Source: a virus
Strand: one strand, 5' to 3'
DNA: 26,373 nucleotides
IMG/VR virus record: IMGVR_UViG_3300030060_004022
Coordinates: 1 to 26,373 of that record
Shown here in pieces: positions 14,225 through 20,418 of the stretch. The notes under the pieces were generated by a model. That model saw only the letters and a program-made list of their open reading frames with translations, was not told the DNA's origin and did no database searches. The position numbers and the translations under genes are program-made. The stretch's first letter is position 1; the number at the start of each line of letters is the position of its first letter.

Positions 14225-14899
14225 TTACTTGGATGTGATTTTTTGAAGAATTCTTTCTGCAAGTTCTTCAACCATTTTTTCTTTGGTCTGCTTGACTTGA
14301 AGACGAGCAGCTACTCGACGAGCAACTTCATTAACAACTGCTTCCTCATCATCTGCTTCCATCATCGGCTCTTCTTCGGGAGCCATTGCGTCGGCGTCGT
14401 CACCCATGTCGCCCATATCATCAGCTGCCTCTTCGTCATCCATGTCGACTTCAACTTCGTCGCCGAGAACATCTTCAAGGGCGCGCTCTAGAGCACCCAT
14501 GAAATCATCAACAGAGACCATCTGACCGCCGGCATCGGGGCCGTCCATGTCCATCTCGGCGTCACCCATTTCGTCTTCGGCTGCGTCCATATCGTCCATT
14601 GCGTCCATTTCGTCCTCTTCTTCTCTCATGGGGTCGCGCATGCCGGGCTCATCATCGTCATCACGCATACCGGGCTCATCACGCATACCGGGCTCATCAC
14701 GCATGCCGGGTTCTTCATCGCGCATTCCGGGCTCGTCATCGTCGCGCATGCCGGGGCGCATACCACCCTCATCCATCTCTTCATCATCGCGCTTAGCGTG
14801 ATACATCTCTTTGAGCTTGGCATCACCTACTGGGCCAATGTTAGCTAGTTTAAGAAACTGACGTACTTCAGCTTCAGTAAGTAAAGTTTTACGGGACAT
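14225..14899 (-). CDS. Acidic repeat protein, probable virion/scaffold-type protein
   Basis: A 224-residue, extremely acidic protein. The N-terminus (MSRKTLLTEAEVRQFLKLAN) is a short helical module that I recall from structural proteins of marine myoviruses. Residues about 46-92 are tandem copies of (E/D)PGMRD(E/D), encoded by 18-base DNA repeats. Next comes a Met/Asp/Glu-rich segment, a short ordered helix (VSVDDFMGALERALEDVL, about residues 128-145), more acidic sequence, and a basic coiled C-terminus ending ELAERILQKITSK. This composition resembles phage scaffold or internal head proteins but no homology is shown. Start ATG 14899 follows AAGGAGAGAAATTTAA. Its gene is the last before the terminator. 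Repeat number may vary between relatives by slippage. Confidence 0.65.
   Translation of the reverse strand: MSRKTLLTEAEVRQFLKLANIGPVGDAKLKEMYHAKRDDEEMDEGGMRPGMRDDDEPGMRDEEPGMRDEPGMRDEPGMRDDDDEPGMRDPMREEEDEMDAMDDMDAAEDEMGDAEMDMDGPDAGGQMVSVDDFMGALERALEDVLGDEVEVDMDDEEAADDMGDMGDDADAMAPEEEPMMEADDEEAVVNEVARRVAARLQVKQTKEKMVEELAERILQKITSK
14636..14762 (-). repeat. In-frame tandem repeat encoding PGMRD(E/D) units
   Basis: Units of about 18 bases, with longer variants of 21 and 24 bases, encode successive PGMRDE/PGMRDD peptides. Two copies are identical and adjacent (forward strand ACGCATACCGGGCTCATC at 14663-14680 and 14681-14698); the third (14699-14716) differs at four bases. All length variants keep the reading frame, which points to selection on the peptide. 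Confidence 0.85.
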
Positions 14900-14937
14900 T
14901 TAAATTTCTCTCCTTAATTTATGAAATTAAATTCTAG

Positions 14938-14947
14938 TATAAATAGT
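14938..14947 (-). promoter_or_regulatory. Intergenic motif ACTATTTATA before the acidic protein
   Basis: The 61-base gap 14900-14960 holds, on the minus strand, ACTATTTATA, identical to the gap before the 1181-residue gene. A possible -10 (TATACT) overlaps its end, but the -35 region is poor. CATAAATT, one mismatch from the cyanophage late motif NATAAATA, lies nine bases before the AAGGAG ribosome binding site. A late or middle promoter is possible; nothing decides it. Confidence 0.3.
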
Positions 14948-14960
14948 GCGCATTTTTTGA

Positions 14961-15224
14961 TTAACCCATATCTTTAAAAGAAAATAGGTCAGTGTTTTTT
15001 ATTTTCTTGAGAGCCGCACTTTCAATTTGTTTAACTCTCGCAAATGATATTCGTAGTCTATCTCCAACTTCACGTAAGGTCATTCGGCCATTTTTATGGA
15101 TTGATATAAGACTACAATTATATTCATCCTCATAATGTATAAAGTGCTTGCATTGTACTTGGGGGCACTTTTTCTGCTTCCTCAAGCATTCCCTGCTACA
15201 CGGTAGTAATCCATCACCTCTCAT
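14961..15224 (-). CDS. Cys-rich protein with sigma-70 region 4-like helix-turn-helix
   Basis: An 87-residue protein. Residues 48-76 (MTLREVGDRLRISFARVKQI and on to LKKIK) closely follow sigma-70 region 4.2, which recognises the -35 element: T-L-x-E-I/V-G-x-x-L-x-I-S-x-x-R/A-V-x-Q-I-E-x-x-A-L-x-K-I/L. The first 40 residues carry Cys9, Cys13, Cys20, Cys25 and Cys37, enough for a zinc-binding module. There is no region 2, so it cannot be a complete sigma factor; it may be an anti-/co-sigma regulator or bind DNA with RNA polymerase. Translationally coupled (ATGA) to the preceding gene. It lies in the unit with methyltransferase and nucleotide genes, suggesting a mid-infection regulator. The domain call is firm, the role inferred. 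Confidence 0.75.
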   Translation of the reverse strand: MRGDGLLPCSRECLRKQKKCPQVQCKHFIHYEDEYNCSLISIHKNGRMTLREVGDRLRISFARVKQIESAALKKIKNTDLFSFKDMG

Positions 15225-15547
15225 AATTCTGGGAACTCCCCAGATATTAAATCAAATATATTATCTACTTGATCCTCTGATAAGCCCAAATCGTGAACTA
15301 CTTGTTTTCCAGCTTCTCTAAGTTTAGTATTTTTTTGTTTTTTATTTTTAGACAAACTACTGGAGTTGATCACATAGCTTCTAATTCTATCATCATCGGA
15401 TAAGTAACCGGTAATAATAGACCTGAAGAATTTAGCCTGCGTCATACCATCATCTTTTAACTTTAATGTTAGTTGAGCGTGGCGATGATCTGTATCAGTA
15501 AAAATTATTCTCTTGTTATTTTTACCATAATTTATATTTTCAGACAT
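15221..15547 (-). CDS. Possible ribbon-helix-helix protein (108 residues)
   Basis: The start ATG 15547 lies one base after the stop of the IMP dehydrogenase-family gene. Residues 12-18 (KRIIFTD) could form the DNA-contacting strand, followed by a helix with H-A-Q-L-T-L-K-L-K-D-D-G and, after a T-Q-A turn, a second helix FFRSIITGYL: the strand-helix-helix order of Arc/MetJ-type repressors. A basic Lys-rich linker (residues 66-80) and a helical C-terminus (DLGLSEDQVDNIFDLI) follow. I recall this family from marine phages without a defined function. It is coupled to the sigma-4-like gene, so a regulatory pair is plausible but inferred. Confidence 0.58.
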   Translation of the reverse strand: MSENINYGKNNKRIIFTDTDHRHAQLTLKLKDDGMTQAKFFRSIITGYLSDDDRIRSYVINSSSLSKNKKQKNTKLREAGKQVVHDLGLSEDQVDNIFDLISGEFPEL

Positions 15548-15548
15548 T

Positions 15549-16574
15549 TTACCAGACCCTATTAAGGATATGAGTTTTACTTTCCCCTAGTCCTGAACTA
15601 GTTTGTATGATAAACTCAGCACATGCTTGCAGTTCTGGTATACTCCGAGCGCCGCTATATGAAAGACCTGAGCGCAATCCTCTTTCTATGTCTTCAAGTA
15701 GTCTTTTAACACTGCCCCTATAGGGTACTCTAGCAGATACACCTTCGTGAGAAGAATACCTGCCCCTCCAATTTACTTGAGCCTCTTTGCTAGCCATGCC
15801 TCGATAGTTTTTCCACCTAGTACCATCACTTTCTTCTATAATTTTACCCGGTGTCTCATCAGTTCCAGAAAAAACAGAGCCACACATAACTGCGTCGGCG
15901 CCGGCGGCGAGCGCTTTCACCATGTCACCAGAATTCTTAATCCCCCCATCAGCAATGATCGCTACATTCCGATCTGTTTTAGCACATTCAAAAATAGTTT
16001 CTAGTCCCGGCATGCCGTGTCCTGTTTGAATACGCGTTGAACATATAGAACCGCCACCTATATTGCAGCGAACACTATCGGCGCCCCAGTCTGCAAGGTC
16101 GTTTACTCCTTTTAAAGTTGCAACGTTCCCAGCCATAATGTGAAAGTCTGGGCCTAGTTCTTCTCTTAAAGCGGATAGGGCCTCTTTCATAAGTATATGA
16201 TGACCATGGGCAACATCAACACAAATAAAACTAGCGCCGGACTGTCTAGCCAATTTTGCTCGGAGTAGAAAATCATCTGAAATTCCTACGGCGGCGCCAA
16301 CGTTGATATCTTTACCTAAATCGCGTGACAAACTAATCATTTTTGATTGTTCTTGGACTGTGTTATACCTGTGAATTATAGCTGACCCGCCGAATTTACC
16401 AATTGCGGTGGCCATGGGAGCTTCAGATATAGTGTCCATCGGCGAAGACAGTATAGGAGTAGACAATCTTAACCCATTTCCTAGATCGGCATCTAAAGAT
16501 ACCTCTGACCTAGATTTTATGTCTGAATACTGAGGCACCAACAACACATCGTCGTATGATAAGGTTTTATTCAC
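15549..16574 (-). CDS. IMP dehydrogenase/GMP reductase family enzyme without CBS domains
   Basis: A 341-residue TIM-barrel enzyme of purine nucleotide interconversion. Catalytic loop GGGSICSTR with Cys178; phosphate-binding [10 protein letters not shown] (208-217) and MCGSVFSGT (230-238); N-terminal YDDVLLVP and SSPMDT. The CBS pair of typical IMPDH is absent, and length equals GMP reductase (about 345). CVDVAHGH (118-125) and AGNV (148-151) look like GMP reductase, whereas Arg272-Tyr273 in GRYSSHEG matches the Arg-Tyr dyad used by IMPDH for hydrolysis. So the reaction (IMP to XMP, or GMP to IMP) is not settled. Starts with GTG 16574, overlapping the thioredoxin stop as GTGA, with GGGAGGCACT upstream as Shine-Dalgarno. 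Probably helps adjust nucleotide pools in infection. Confidence 0.88.
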   Translation of the reverse strand: MNKTLSYDDVLLVPQYSDIKSRSEVSLDADLGNGLRLSTPILSSPMDTISEAPMATAIGKFGGSAIIHRYNTVQEQSKMISLSRDLGKDINVGAAVGISDDFLLRAKLARQSGASFICVDVAHGHHILMKEALSALREELGPDFHIMAGNVATLKGVNDLADWGADSVRCNIGGGSICSTRIQTGHGMPGLETIFECAKTDRNVAIIADGGIKNSGDMVKALAAGADAVMCGSVFSGTDETPGKIIEESDGTRWKNYRGMASKEAQVNWRGRYSSHEGVSARVPYRGSVKRLLEDIERGLRSGLSYSGARSIPELQACAEFIIQTSSGLGESKTHILNRVW

Positions 16575-16945
16575 AGTGCCTCCCTATTGAGAAAATTACA
16601 GATGTCGCTTGTCTTATACCAAGTTTTATCATTCGGGCTCTCGGGCTCTGGTAAAAGCCTCAATTTTGGCCGGCGATTTCCTATGTTAGCATGTACTACA
16701 AAAATACTTGGTACACCTTTAAAATTAAGTTTATCTTCAATATCAGGATAATCATCTATATTATAAGCAAAAAATTGTAAATCTTTATATTCATCTCTAT
16801 CCGAAATGTCGACGTAATAGTCTCTCAAGCTGTGACATAAGTGACAGCTATTTGAATAAAACTTTAAAACAAAAGTTACATTTTCTTTAATTTCTCCGCG
16901 CAGCAAGCTGTCAAGTGCTTCTCGGGATATTCTGGTCACGGCCAT
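16571..16945 (-). CDS. Thioredoxin-fold protein with CHLC active site
   Basis: A 124-residue thioredoxin-like protein. The strand FVLKFYSNS leads into C34-H-L-C37, a redox-active CxxC with an unusual His-Leu pair (thioredoxin has Gly-Pro). The cis-proline is Pro79 in GVPSIFVV. The C-terminal part contains an insertion (NIGNRRPKLRLLPEPESP) where the last two strands of thioredoxin lie. Start ATG 16945 follows GGAGGTAATAG, within the 3' end of the zinc-ribbon gene (35-nt overlap). Its last codons AGG GAG GCA serve as ribosome binding site for the next gene. Could reduce host or phage enzymes, or protein disulfides; the partner is not evident, as no ribonucleotide reductase is in the window. Confidence 0.85.
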   Translation of the reverse strand: MAVTRISREALDSLLRGEIKENVTFVLKFYSNSCHLCHSLRDYYVDISDRDEYKDLQFFAYNIDDYPDIEDKLNFKGVPSIFVVHANIGNRRPKLRLLPEPESPNDKTWYKTSDICNFLNREAL

Positions 16946-17177
16946 CTATTACCTCCTTAGCTGTGTTCATACAATCTGGACAAAATAGTCTAACAATTTC
17001 TTGCTTAACGACCACTGACCATGATTCTACCATTTGTTTGTTCTTTTTGTCAAACTCTTTCTTGCATAAATCACATTGTTCCGGCATTTTTCCAAACTGG
17101 GCTACCTGTTGGGACATTTTTTCCTGTGATTTTGCTCCGACATGTTTTTTCATTGCCCTGCGTTGTTGCCGGTTCAT
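16911..17177 (-). CDS. Small zinc-ribbon protein
   Basis: An 88-residue basic protein. The N-terminus is MNRQQRRAMKKHVGAKSQ, probably unstructured and nucleic-acid friendly. Two CxxC knuckles, C-D-L-C (35-38) and C-P-D-C (66-69), are separated by about 27 residues and define a single zinc ribbon; between them is an F-D-K-K-N-K-Q-M-V segment and a beta strand. Its ATG overlaps the Dam-type gene stop (ATGA). I recall close relatives in marine phages and a few bacteria, function unknown. Nucleic-acid binding or a link to transcription is a reasonable guess. Confidence 0.7.
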   Translation of the reverse strand: MNRQQRRAMKKHVGAKSQEKMSQQVAQFGKMPEQCDLCKKEFDKKNKQMVESWSVVVKQEIVRLFCPDCMNTAKEVIDGRDQNIPRST

Positions 17178-17647
17178 CGATTCATTGCTCCAATTATTTG
17201 TCGTTGGTTACACCCATCAAATACCACAACCGCTGACGGGAACGGTGCTGAGTTTTCGCTATCACCAAACTTCAGCCTACCTTTAACAAAGTGTATCTCG
17301 TCGGCTTTCATAACATATTGATGCCAGTATTTAGTATCAGTTCTAGCGGGGATCAGCATCACCACTTTTGTATTGTCTTTGCGAGATTCTTCGTAAGCCT
17401 TTTTAATCCACTTATCGATACCTCGCCCATACGGAGGATTTACAAAGCTTGTAAATCCCTCCCAGCTCTGCGAAAGACCGTCATCACCTTCGGTGAAAAA
17501 CTTTGTGCATTTCGCATTTTCTAAATCAGCGCACGGGTCTAGGTTAAATGGCCCGAAACGCCAATCCAGTTTATCATAAAATTCTTGTGGTGTGGCCCAT
17601 TGTCCTGTTTTGGACGAGAACATTACCACCTGTGTTTGTTTGTTCAT
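17174..17647 (-). CDS. Phage Dam-type DNA N6-adenine methyltransferase
   Basis: A 157-residue protein of the compact phage Dam family (DNA N-6-adenine-methyltransferase, PF05869 type). Characteristic elements: W-A-T-P-Q-E-F-Y (17-24), FNLDPCAD then N-A-K-C (34-47), catalytic N-P-P-Y (70-73) in FVNPPYGRGIDKW, and V-V-M-L-I-P-A-R-T-D-T-K-Y-W-H (94-108). Length is normal for the family. It would methylate adenine in a short site, either to protect phage DNA from restriction or for regulation. Start ATG 17647 follows AAGGAAATTAA. Adjacent to the nuclease/methyltransferase pair but separated by 12 bases and a separate ribosome binding site. Confidence 0.88.
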   Translation of the reverse strand: MNKQTQVVMFSSKTGQWATPQEFYDKLDWRFGPFNLDPCADLENAKCTKFFTEGDDGLSQSWEGFTSFVNPPYGRGIDKWIKKAYEESRKDNTKVVMLIPARTDTKYWHQYVMKADEIHFVKGRLKFGDSENSAPFPSAVVVFDGCNQRQIIGAMNR

Positions 17648-17659
17648 TTAATTTCCTTT

Positions 17660-18427
17660 TTAATAGTTTATAGTTTGCAGTGTGGGAATTTTTACTAGCA
17701 TTTCAGCCACTTTGTCTTGTTGGACTTTGAATACTGCCTGTGACGACTTGTTTGCATTACTCTTCCCTAAGAGTGCTTTTACGCCGTTGTTCAACACCAA
17801 CCGGCCACGAAGACCAAAATCATATTCGTTGCCTTGCGAATCATTAAATACAATCCTCGCAGATGTTTTGCCTCTCCCCCATTTGAACACAGGTGTGTAC
17901 CGACAAATTGCATTATACAACGGAGTGTCTTTGAAATTATAAGCGTAATCTGTTTTTGTAGTTGTGTCCGTGACAATGATAGTCATGTCTTTGTTTTTAT
18001 CGGCAACATGCTCCTTCAAAATTTGCTTAAGCATGTCTCCACTCATTTCTTTCATCATATTATGGCTGGCGTCCGTAAAAGTTTTTCTAGCCTTGCTAAC
18101 ACTAGACTCAGAATTTTTCAAAGACGACACGATATTTTTTAAAGGATTAAAAAAGCTGTTCTGATTAATCACTCTGCTCGTGTTAATATAGTCGAACGAG
18201 CCAGTGTAGATGCTTTTCTTGCGCTTAGCTGAAATCATCTTTGTTGTGTGCAAATCAGACACTTCAATGTCTTGTTTATATTGGGTACCACCGCGATGAC
18301 GAACCTCAAACTCAGACAGCAGGTCTGGAAACAAAGCCGCCGCGAGGCCCCCTAAAAGTCTCGTCCCTAAATTAACTTCGTTAGCAATACCCTCTTCGTG
18401 TACTGAGCCATCTGTTTTCCAAGCCAT
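17660..18427 (-). CDS. Putative PD-(D/E)XK restriction endonuclease-like protein
   Basis: A 255-residue protein from ATG 18427 (MAWKTDGSVHEEGIANEVNL), which overlaps the methyltransferase stop as TAATG with AAGGAAG upstream; a longer in-frame start at 18457 is less likely. A possible nuclease core: Glu17 in the first helix (GIANE), then HRGGTQYKQDIEV with Asp53, and KMISAKRKKS with Lys68, i.e. the D-x(12-13)-S-x-K variant of PD-(D/E)XK, followed by TGSFDYINTS. The C-terminal half contains TIIVTDTTT and FGLRGRLVLNNG. Direct coupling to a site-specific methyltransferase is the classical gene arrangement of a type II restriction-modification system. Cleavage and specificity are inferred, not shown; it could be a phage nuclease for other DNA. 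Confidence 0.6.
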   Translation of the reverse strand: MAWKTDGSVHEEGIANEVNLGTRLLGGLAAALFPDLLSEFEVRHRGGTQYKQDIEVSDLHTTKMISAKRKKSIYTGSFDYINTSRVINQNSFFNPLKNIVSSLKNSESSVSKARKTFTDASHNMMKEMSGDMLKQILKEHVADKNKDMTIIVTDTTTKTDYAYNFKDTPLYNAICRYTPVFKWGRGKTSARIVFNDSQGNEYDFGLRGRLVLNNGVKALLGKSNANKSSQAVFKVQQDKVAEMLVKIPTLQTINY

Positions 18428-19398
18428 TATGTTTCTTCCTTTACTCTTTTTTTGCAAATTTGTATTGCATCTGGGTTTTTATCAATGAGAATAAATTCTC
18501 TGTTTAATTGTGAAGCAGCAACCCCTGTGGTTCCAGAGCCCGCTACTGGATCTAGTATAACATCGCCCTCGTCAGTAGTCAACTGAATTATTCTTTTTAA
18601 TAAAGAAATTGGCTTCTGAGTTGGGTATAGTCTAGACTCGGTGCCTTGAGCTAGGGAGTGTAAATCGTCCCATAGATCTGTACAAGGCTTGCCGTTTGAT
18701 TCGTGCTTATAAATCTTTTTGTATGGGTTGGCGCCGACTTTGGTGGGGAAATGCACGCGATCATCATCAACAAGTTTTAATAAATCTTGTTTAGAAAGTC
18801 GCCAACCGTTTGCCGGCTTATATGTAACGCCGTTGTGGGTTAGTGAATACAGCCTGTCTTTGTTCTTGGTCCGTTGCGTGGCTGTGTAAACAATGTGACC
18901 GAGAGCATAATTGCCTCTGCTATCTGTATTCTTGTAAGAATTTTTAGCGTAATATTCATCTAGTGGCTGGTACACTATATTGAACTTTGGTTTCTTAACT
19001 TTGGAACACCACAGGATCACATCAATCGTTGACCCAAGTTTTGTCTTAACATTATTTTTTGAGCGAGAGCGTTTCCAAAATATGGGCTGCACTCTCTTAA
19101 AATGTTTCTCGCAAATAACCAATGGGATGGTCATCTGATCTGCCGATATGTGGAAGAACAATGAGCCATCTTTTTTTAGTAACCGCTTACACTCTACTAC
19201 AATCGGTTCAACTAGCTTTGCGTATTCAGAACCACTGCTAAACACGTCATCAAACCCAAGCTGGCTGTCTGGGTTTAGCCTGTACTTTGCATCGGAGTTA
19301 AACGGTGGGTCCATGTAAACACAGTCAACAGACCCATCGCTCAACTTCTTTAATGATTCACGACTATCACCCAAGATGTATCTGGGTACATCACCCAT
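18427..19398 (-). CDS. Site-specific DNA methyltransferase (DPPF type, permuted order)
   Basis: A 323-residue amino-methyltransferase. Catalytic D-P-P-F (30-33) near the amino terminus is followed by the S-L-F-F-H-I strand (79-84), W-x-K-R-S-R-S (108-114), a long target-recognition region (about 140-240), T-D-L-W-D-D-L (240-246), Y-P-T-Q-K-P (258-263) and the SAM-binding D-P-V-A-G-S-G-T (283-290). The order IV before I marks the beta class; DPPF suggests adenine-N6 rather than cytosine-N4, but this is not certain. ATG 19398 overlaps the preceding stop by 8 nt; the longer frame would need TTG 19452 with no ribosome binding site. Coupled to the putative nuclease and co-transcribed from the promoter at 19665-19693. 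Confidence 0.9.
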   Translation of the reverse strand: MGDVPRYILGDSRESLKKLSDGSVDCVYMDPPFNSDAKYRLNPDSQLGFDDVFSSGSEYAKLVEPIVVECKRLLKKDGSLFFHISADQMTIPLVICEKHFKRVQPIFWKRSRSKNNVKTKLGSTIDVILWCSKVKKPKFNIVYQPLDEYYAKNSYKNTDSRGNYALGHIVYTATQRTKNKDRLYSLTHNGVTYKPANGWRLSKQDLLKLVDDDRVHFPTKVGANPYKKIYKHESNGKPCTDLWDDLHSLAQGTESRLYPTQKPISLLKRIIQLTTDEGDVILDPVAGSGTTGVAASQLNREFILIDKNPDAIQICKKRVKEET

Positions 19399-19639
19399 TG
19401 TCGGATTCACTTGAGATAATATCAAGGTTGTCGAGGATTGTGTCAATCTCAATTGTGCCTGTGTGCAATCGATATGCCTTTACCGCAGCGCGGATCTCGT
19501 CAAGATTAAGCCATCCGTTTTCCTTAAACTCAGATCGCAACTCCCGTCGTTGCTCTTTGTATGGCTCCATCGCATCTTCGATAGCTTTCAAAGAGCGGAT
19601 ATATTCTTTTACATATTGTCGTTTTTGTTTATCAGTCAT
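19391..19639 (-). CDS. GapR-like (DUF2312-like) small coiled-coil protein
   Basis: An 82-residue, helical, charged protein (MTDKQKRQYVKEYIRSLKAI...). The layout of a long charged coiled coil (ENAMEPYKEQRRELRSEF-type region, residues 17-38) followed by K-E-N-G-W-L-N-L-D-E-I-R-A-A-V-K resembles the DUF2312/GapR family (coiled coil, then A-K-x-N-G-F-D-x-x-x-L/I-R-x-x-V), nucleoid proteins that clamp overtwisted DNA. Similarity is by eye and moderate. The strongest ribosome binding site of the region (TAGGAGGTATA) precedes ATG 19639. First gene after the promoter at 19665-19693 and just before the methyltransferase, where restriction-modification systems often have a controller gene; it has no helix-turn-helix, so a C-protein role is unlikely. 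Confidence 0.6.
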   Translation of the reverse strand: MTDKQKRQYVKEYIRSLKAIEDAMEPYKEQRRELRSEFKENGWLNLDEIRAAVKAYRLHTGTIEIDTILDNLDIISSESDNG

Positions 19640-19664
19640 TATACCTCCTAGTGACTACTCATAA

Positions 19665-19693
19665 AGTATAACATTGCGGAGGTCAGGAGTCAA
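19665..19693 (-). promoter_or_regulatory. Near-consensus sigma-70 promoter for the methyltransferase/nuclease unit
   Basis: Minus strand: TTGACT (19688-19693, five of six), 17 bases, TATACT (19665-19670, five of six). The -35 lies in the last codons of the J-domain gene. Expected start near 19658. The leader carries GGAGGT (19643-19648). An ACCTCC complementary to it lies at 19678-19683, upstream of the start point; only read-through transcripts would contain it, and they could mask the ribosome binding site. Confidence 0.75.
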
Positions 19694-20393
19694 GCCGAAA
19701 ACGGAAAAGATGCCACATAAATTGTTTAATAACTTCGTCTTTTTGCTCATCTGTCTCGCATTCAGCAAATTTGTAATTGTATGTTGTCTTTGCTTTTAAA
19801 ATAGTTTTCATCAATATGTCGCGTTCTTTGCTAAACCATTTTAGCTGCAGCGAAAAAAGTTCTGTTACGTGTATGTTATGCTTTTTCGCTATTTGAATTA
19901 GTTTAAAATAGTTTTTCTTATCTAAGGCAGATTTAGCCTCTGAAAAATCCCATGCTAATTTTCTTTTGTATTCGTCGTCGGCGGTATAGTTTTCTATTCT
20001 ATCCGGGTGCAGGCGCATTGCTAATTTTTTAAACAGCTTGTTAAAATATTCATGTAGGTCTTTAAACCTTCCGAGTTCTTCCTTAGTTTCCTCAAACAAT
20101 GGTTCGTCTTCAGGTGTATCAATTTTAATCATGGCGGCGGAGCCGGTGTATTCACTAATTGGAGTTTCTTTTACTTCTTCCGGCTCCACCCCATAAAGGT
20201 CAGAAATCCTATCTTTGTTTTCATCGTTAAGTTTGTTTATATCAATGTTATTGCGAGCACAAAATTCTCTGTAGTATACTTCAAAGTCTCCTGCTGCAGC
20301 CCCTATTATATCCTCTAATAGCTCAGATTCTTCGTGTAGATATTCTAGCTCATTCATTAACCGGCGATACTTAATTTTTGTGGTTTTGATCAT
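19683..20393 (-). CDS. J-domain-containing protein
   Basis: A 236-residue protein with an H-P-D tripeptide at 129-131 inside LFKKLAMRLHPDRIENYT, preceded by a helix and followed by a helix with F-S-E-A-K-S-A-L, the arrangement of a J domain (helix II, HPD loop, helix III). J domains stimulate Hsp70 ATPase. The N-terminal 110 residues are acidic and helical (coiled-coil tendency, L-E-Y-L-H-E-E-S-E-L-L-E-D), and the C-terminus is helical; there is no Gly/Phe-rich or zinc-finger region, so it is not a full DnaJ. No DnaK is in the window; it probably recruits the host one. Start ATG 20393 has no good ribosome binding site. A palindrome lies just upstream at 20397-20418. Confidence 0.7.
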   Translation of the reverse strand: MIKTTKIKYRRLMNELEYLHEESELLEDIIGAAAGDFEVYYREFCARNNIDINKLNDENKDRISDLYGVEPEEVKETPISEYTGSAAMIKIDTPEDEPLFEETKEELGRFKDLHEYFNKLFKKLAMRLHPDRIENYTADDEYKRKLAWDFSEAKSALDKKNYFKLIQIAKKHNIHVTELFSLQLKWFSKERDILMKTILKAKTTYNYKFAECETDEQKDEVIKQFMWHLFRFRLDS

Positions 20394-20396
20394 ATA

Positions 20397-20418
20397 CTTT
20401 AAGTAGTATTACTTAAAG
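20397..20418. repeat. Perfect 9-bp inverted repeat before the J-domain gene
   Basis: CTTTAAGTA, four bases GTAT, TACTTAAAG. It spans the stop codon of the ClpP-like gene and ends four bases before the J-domain start codon. No T run follows, so it is not a typical terminator. It occupies the place of a ribosome binding site and could be a regulatory hairpin or an operator. Confidence 0.5.

Noticed and set aside
14636-14762. Direct repeats that might suggest a CRISPR array
   Set aside because: Units are contiguous without spacers and keep the reading frame of a protein repeat.
14547-14801. Ser/Pro-rich reading frames on the plus strand (repeats of M-P-G-S-S)
   Set aside because: They are the antisense image of the acidic repeat gene, which has a ribosome binding site and coherent domains on the minus strand.
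18427-19452. Longer methyltransferase starting at 19452
   Set aside because: That start is TTG without a ribosome binding site and overlaps the upstream gene by over 60 bases; ATG 19398 is better placed.
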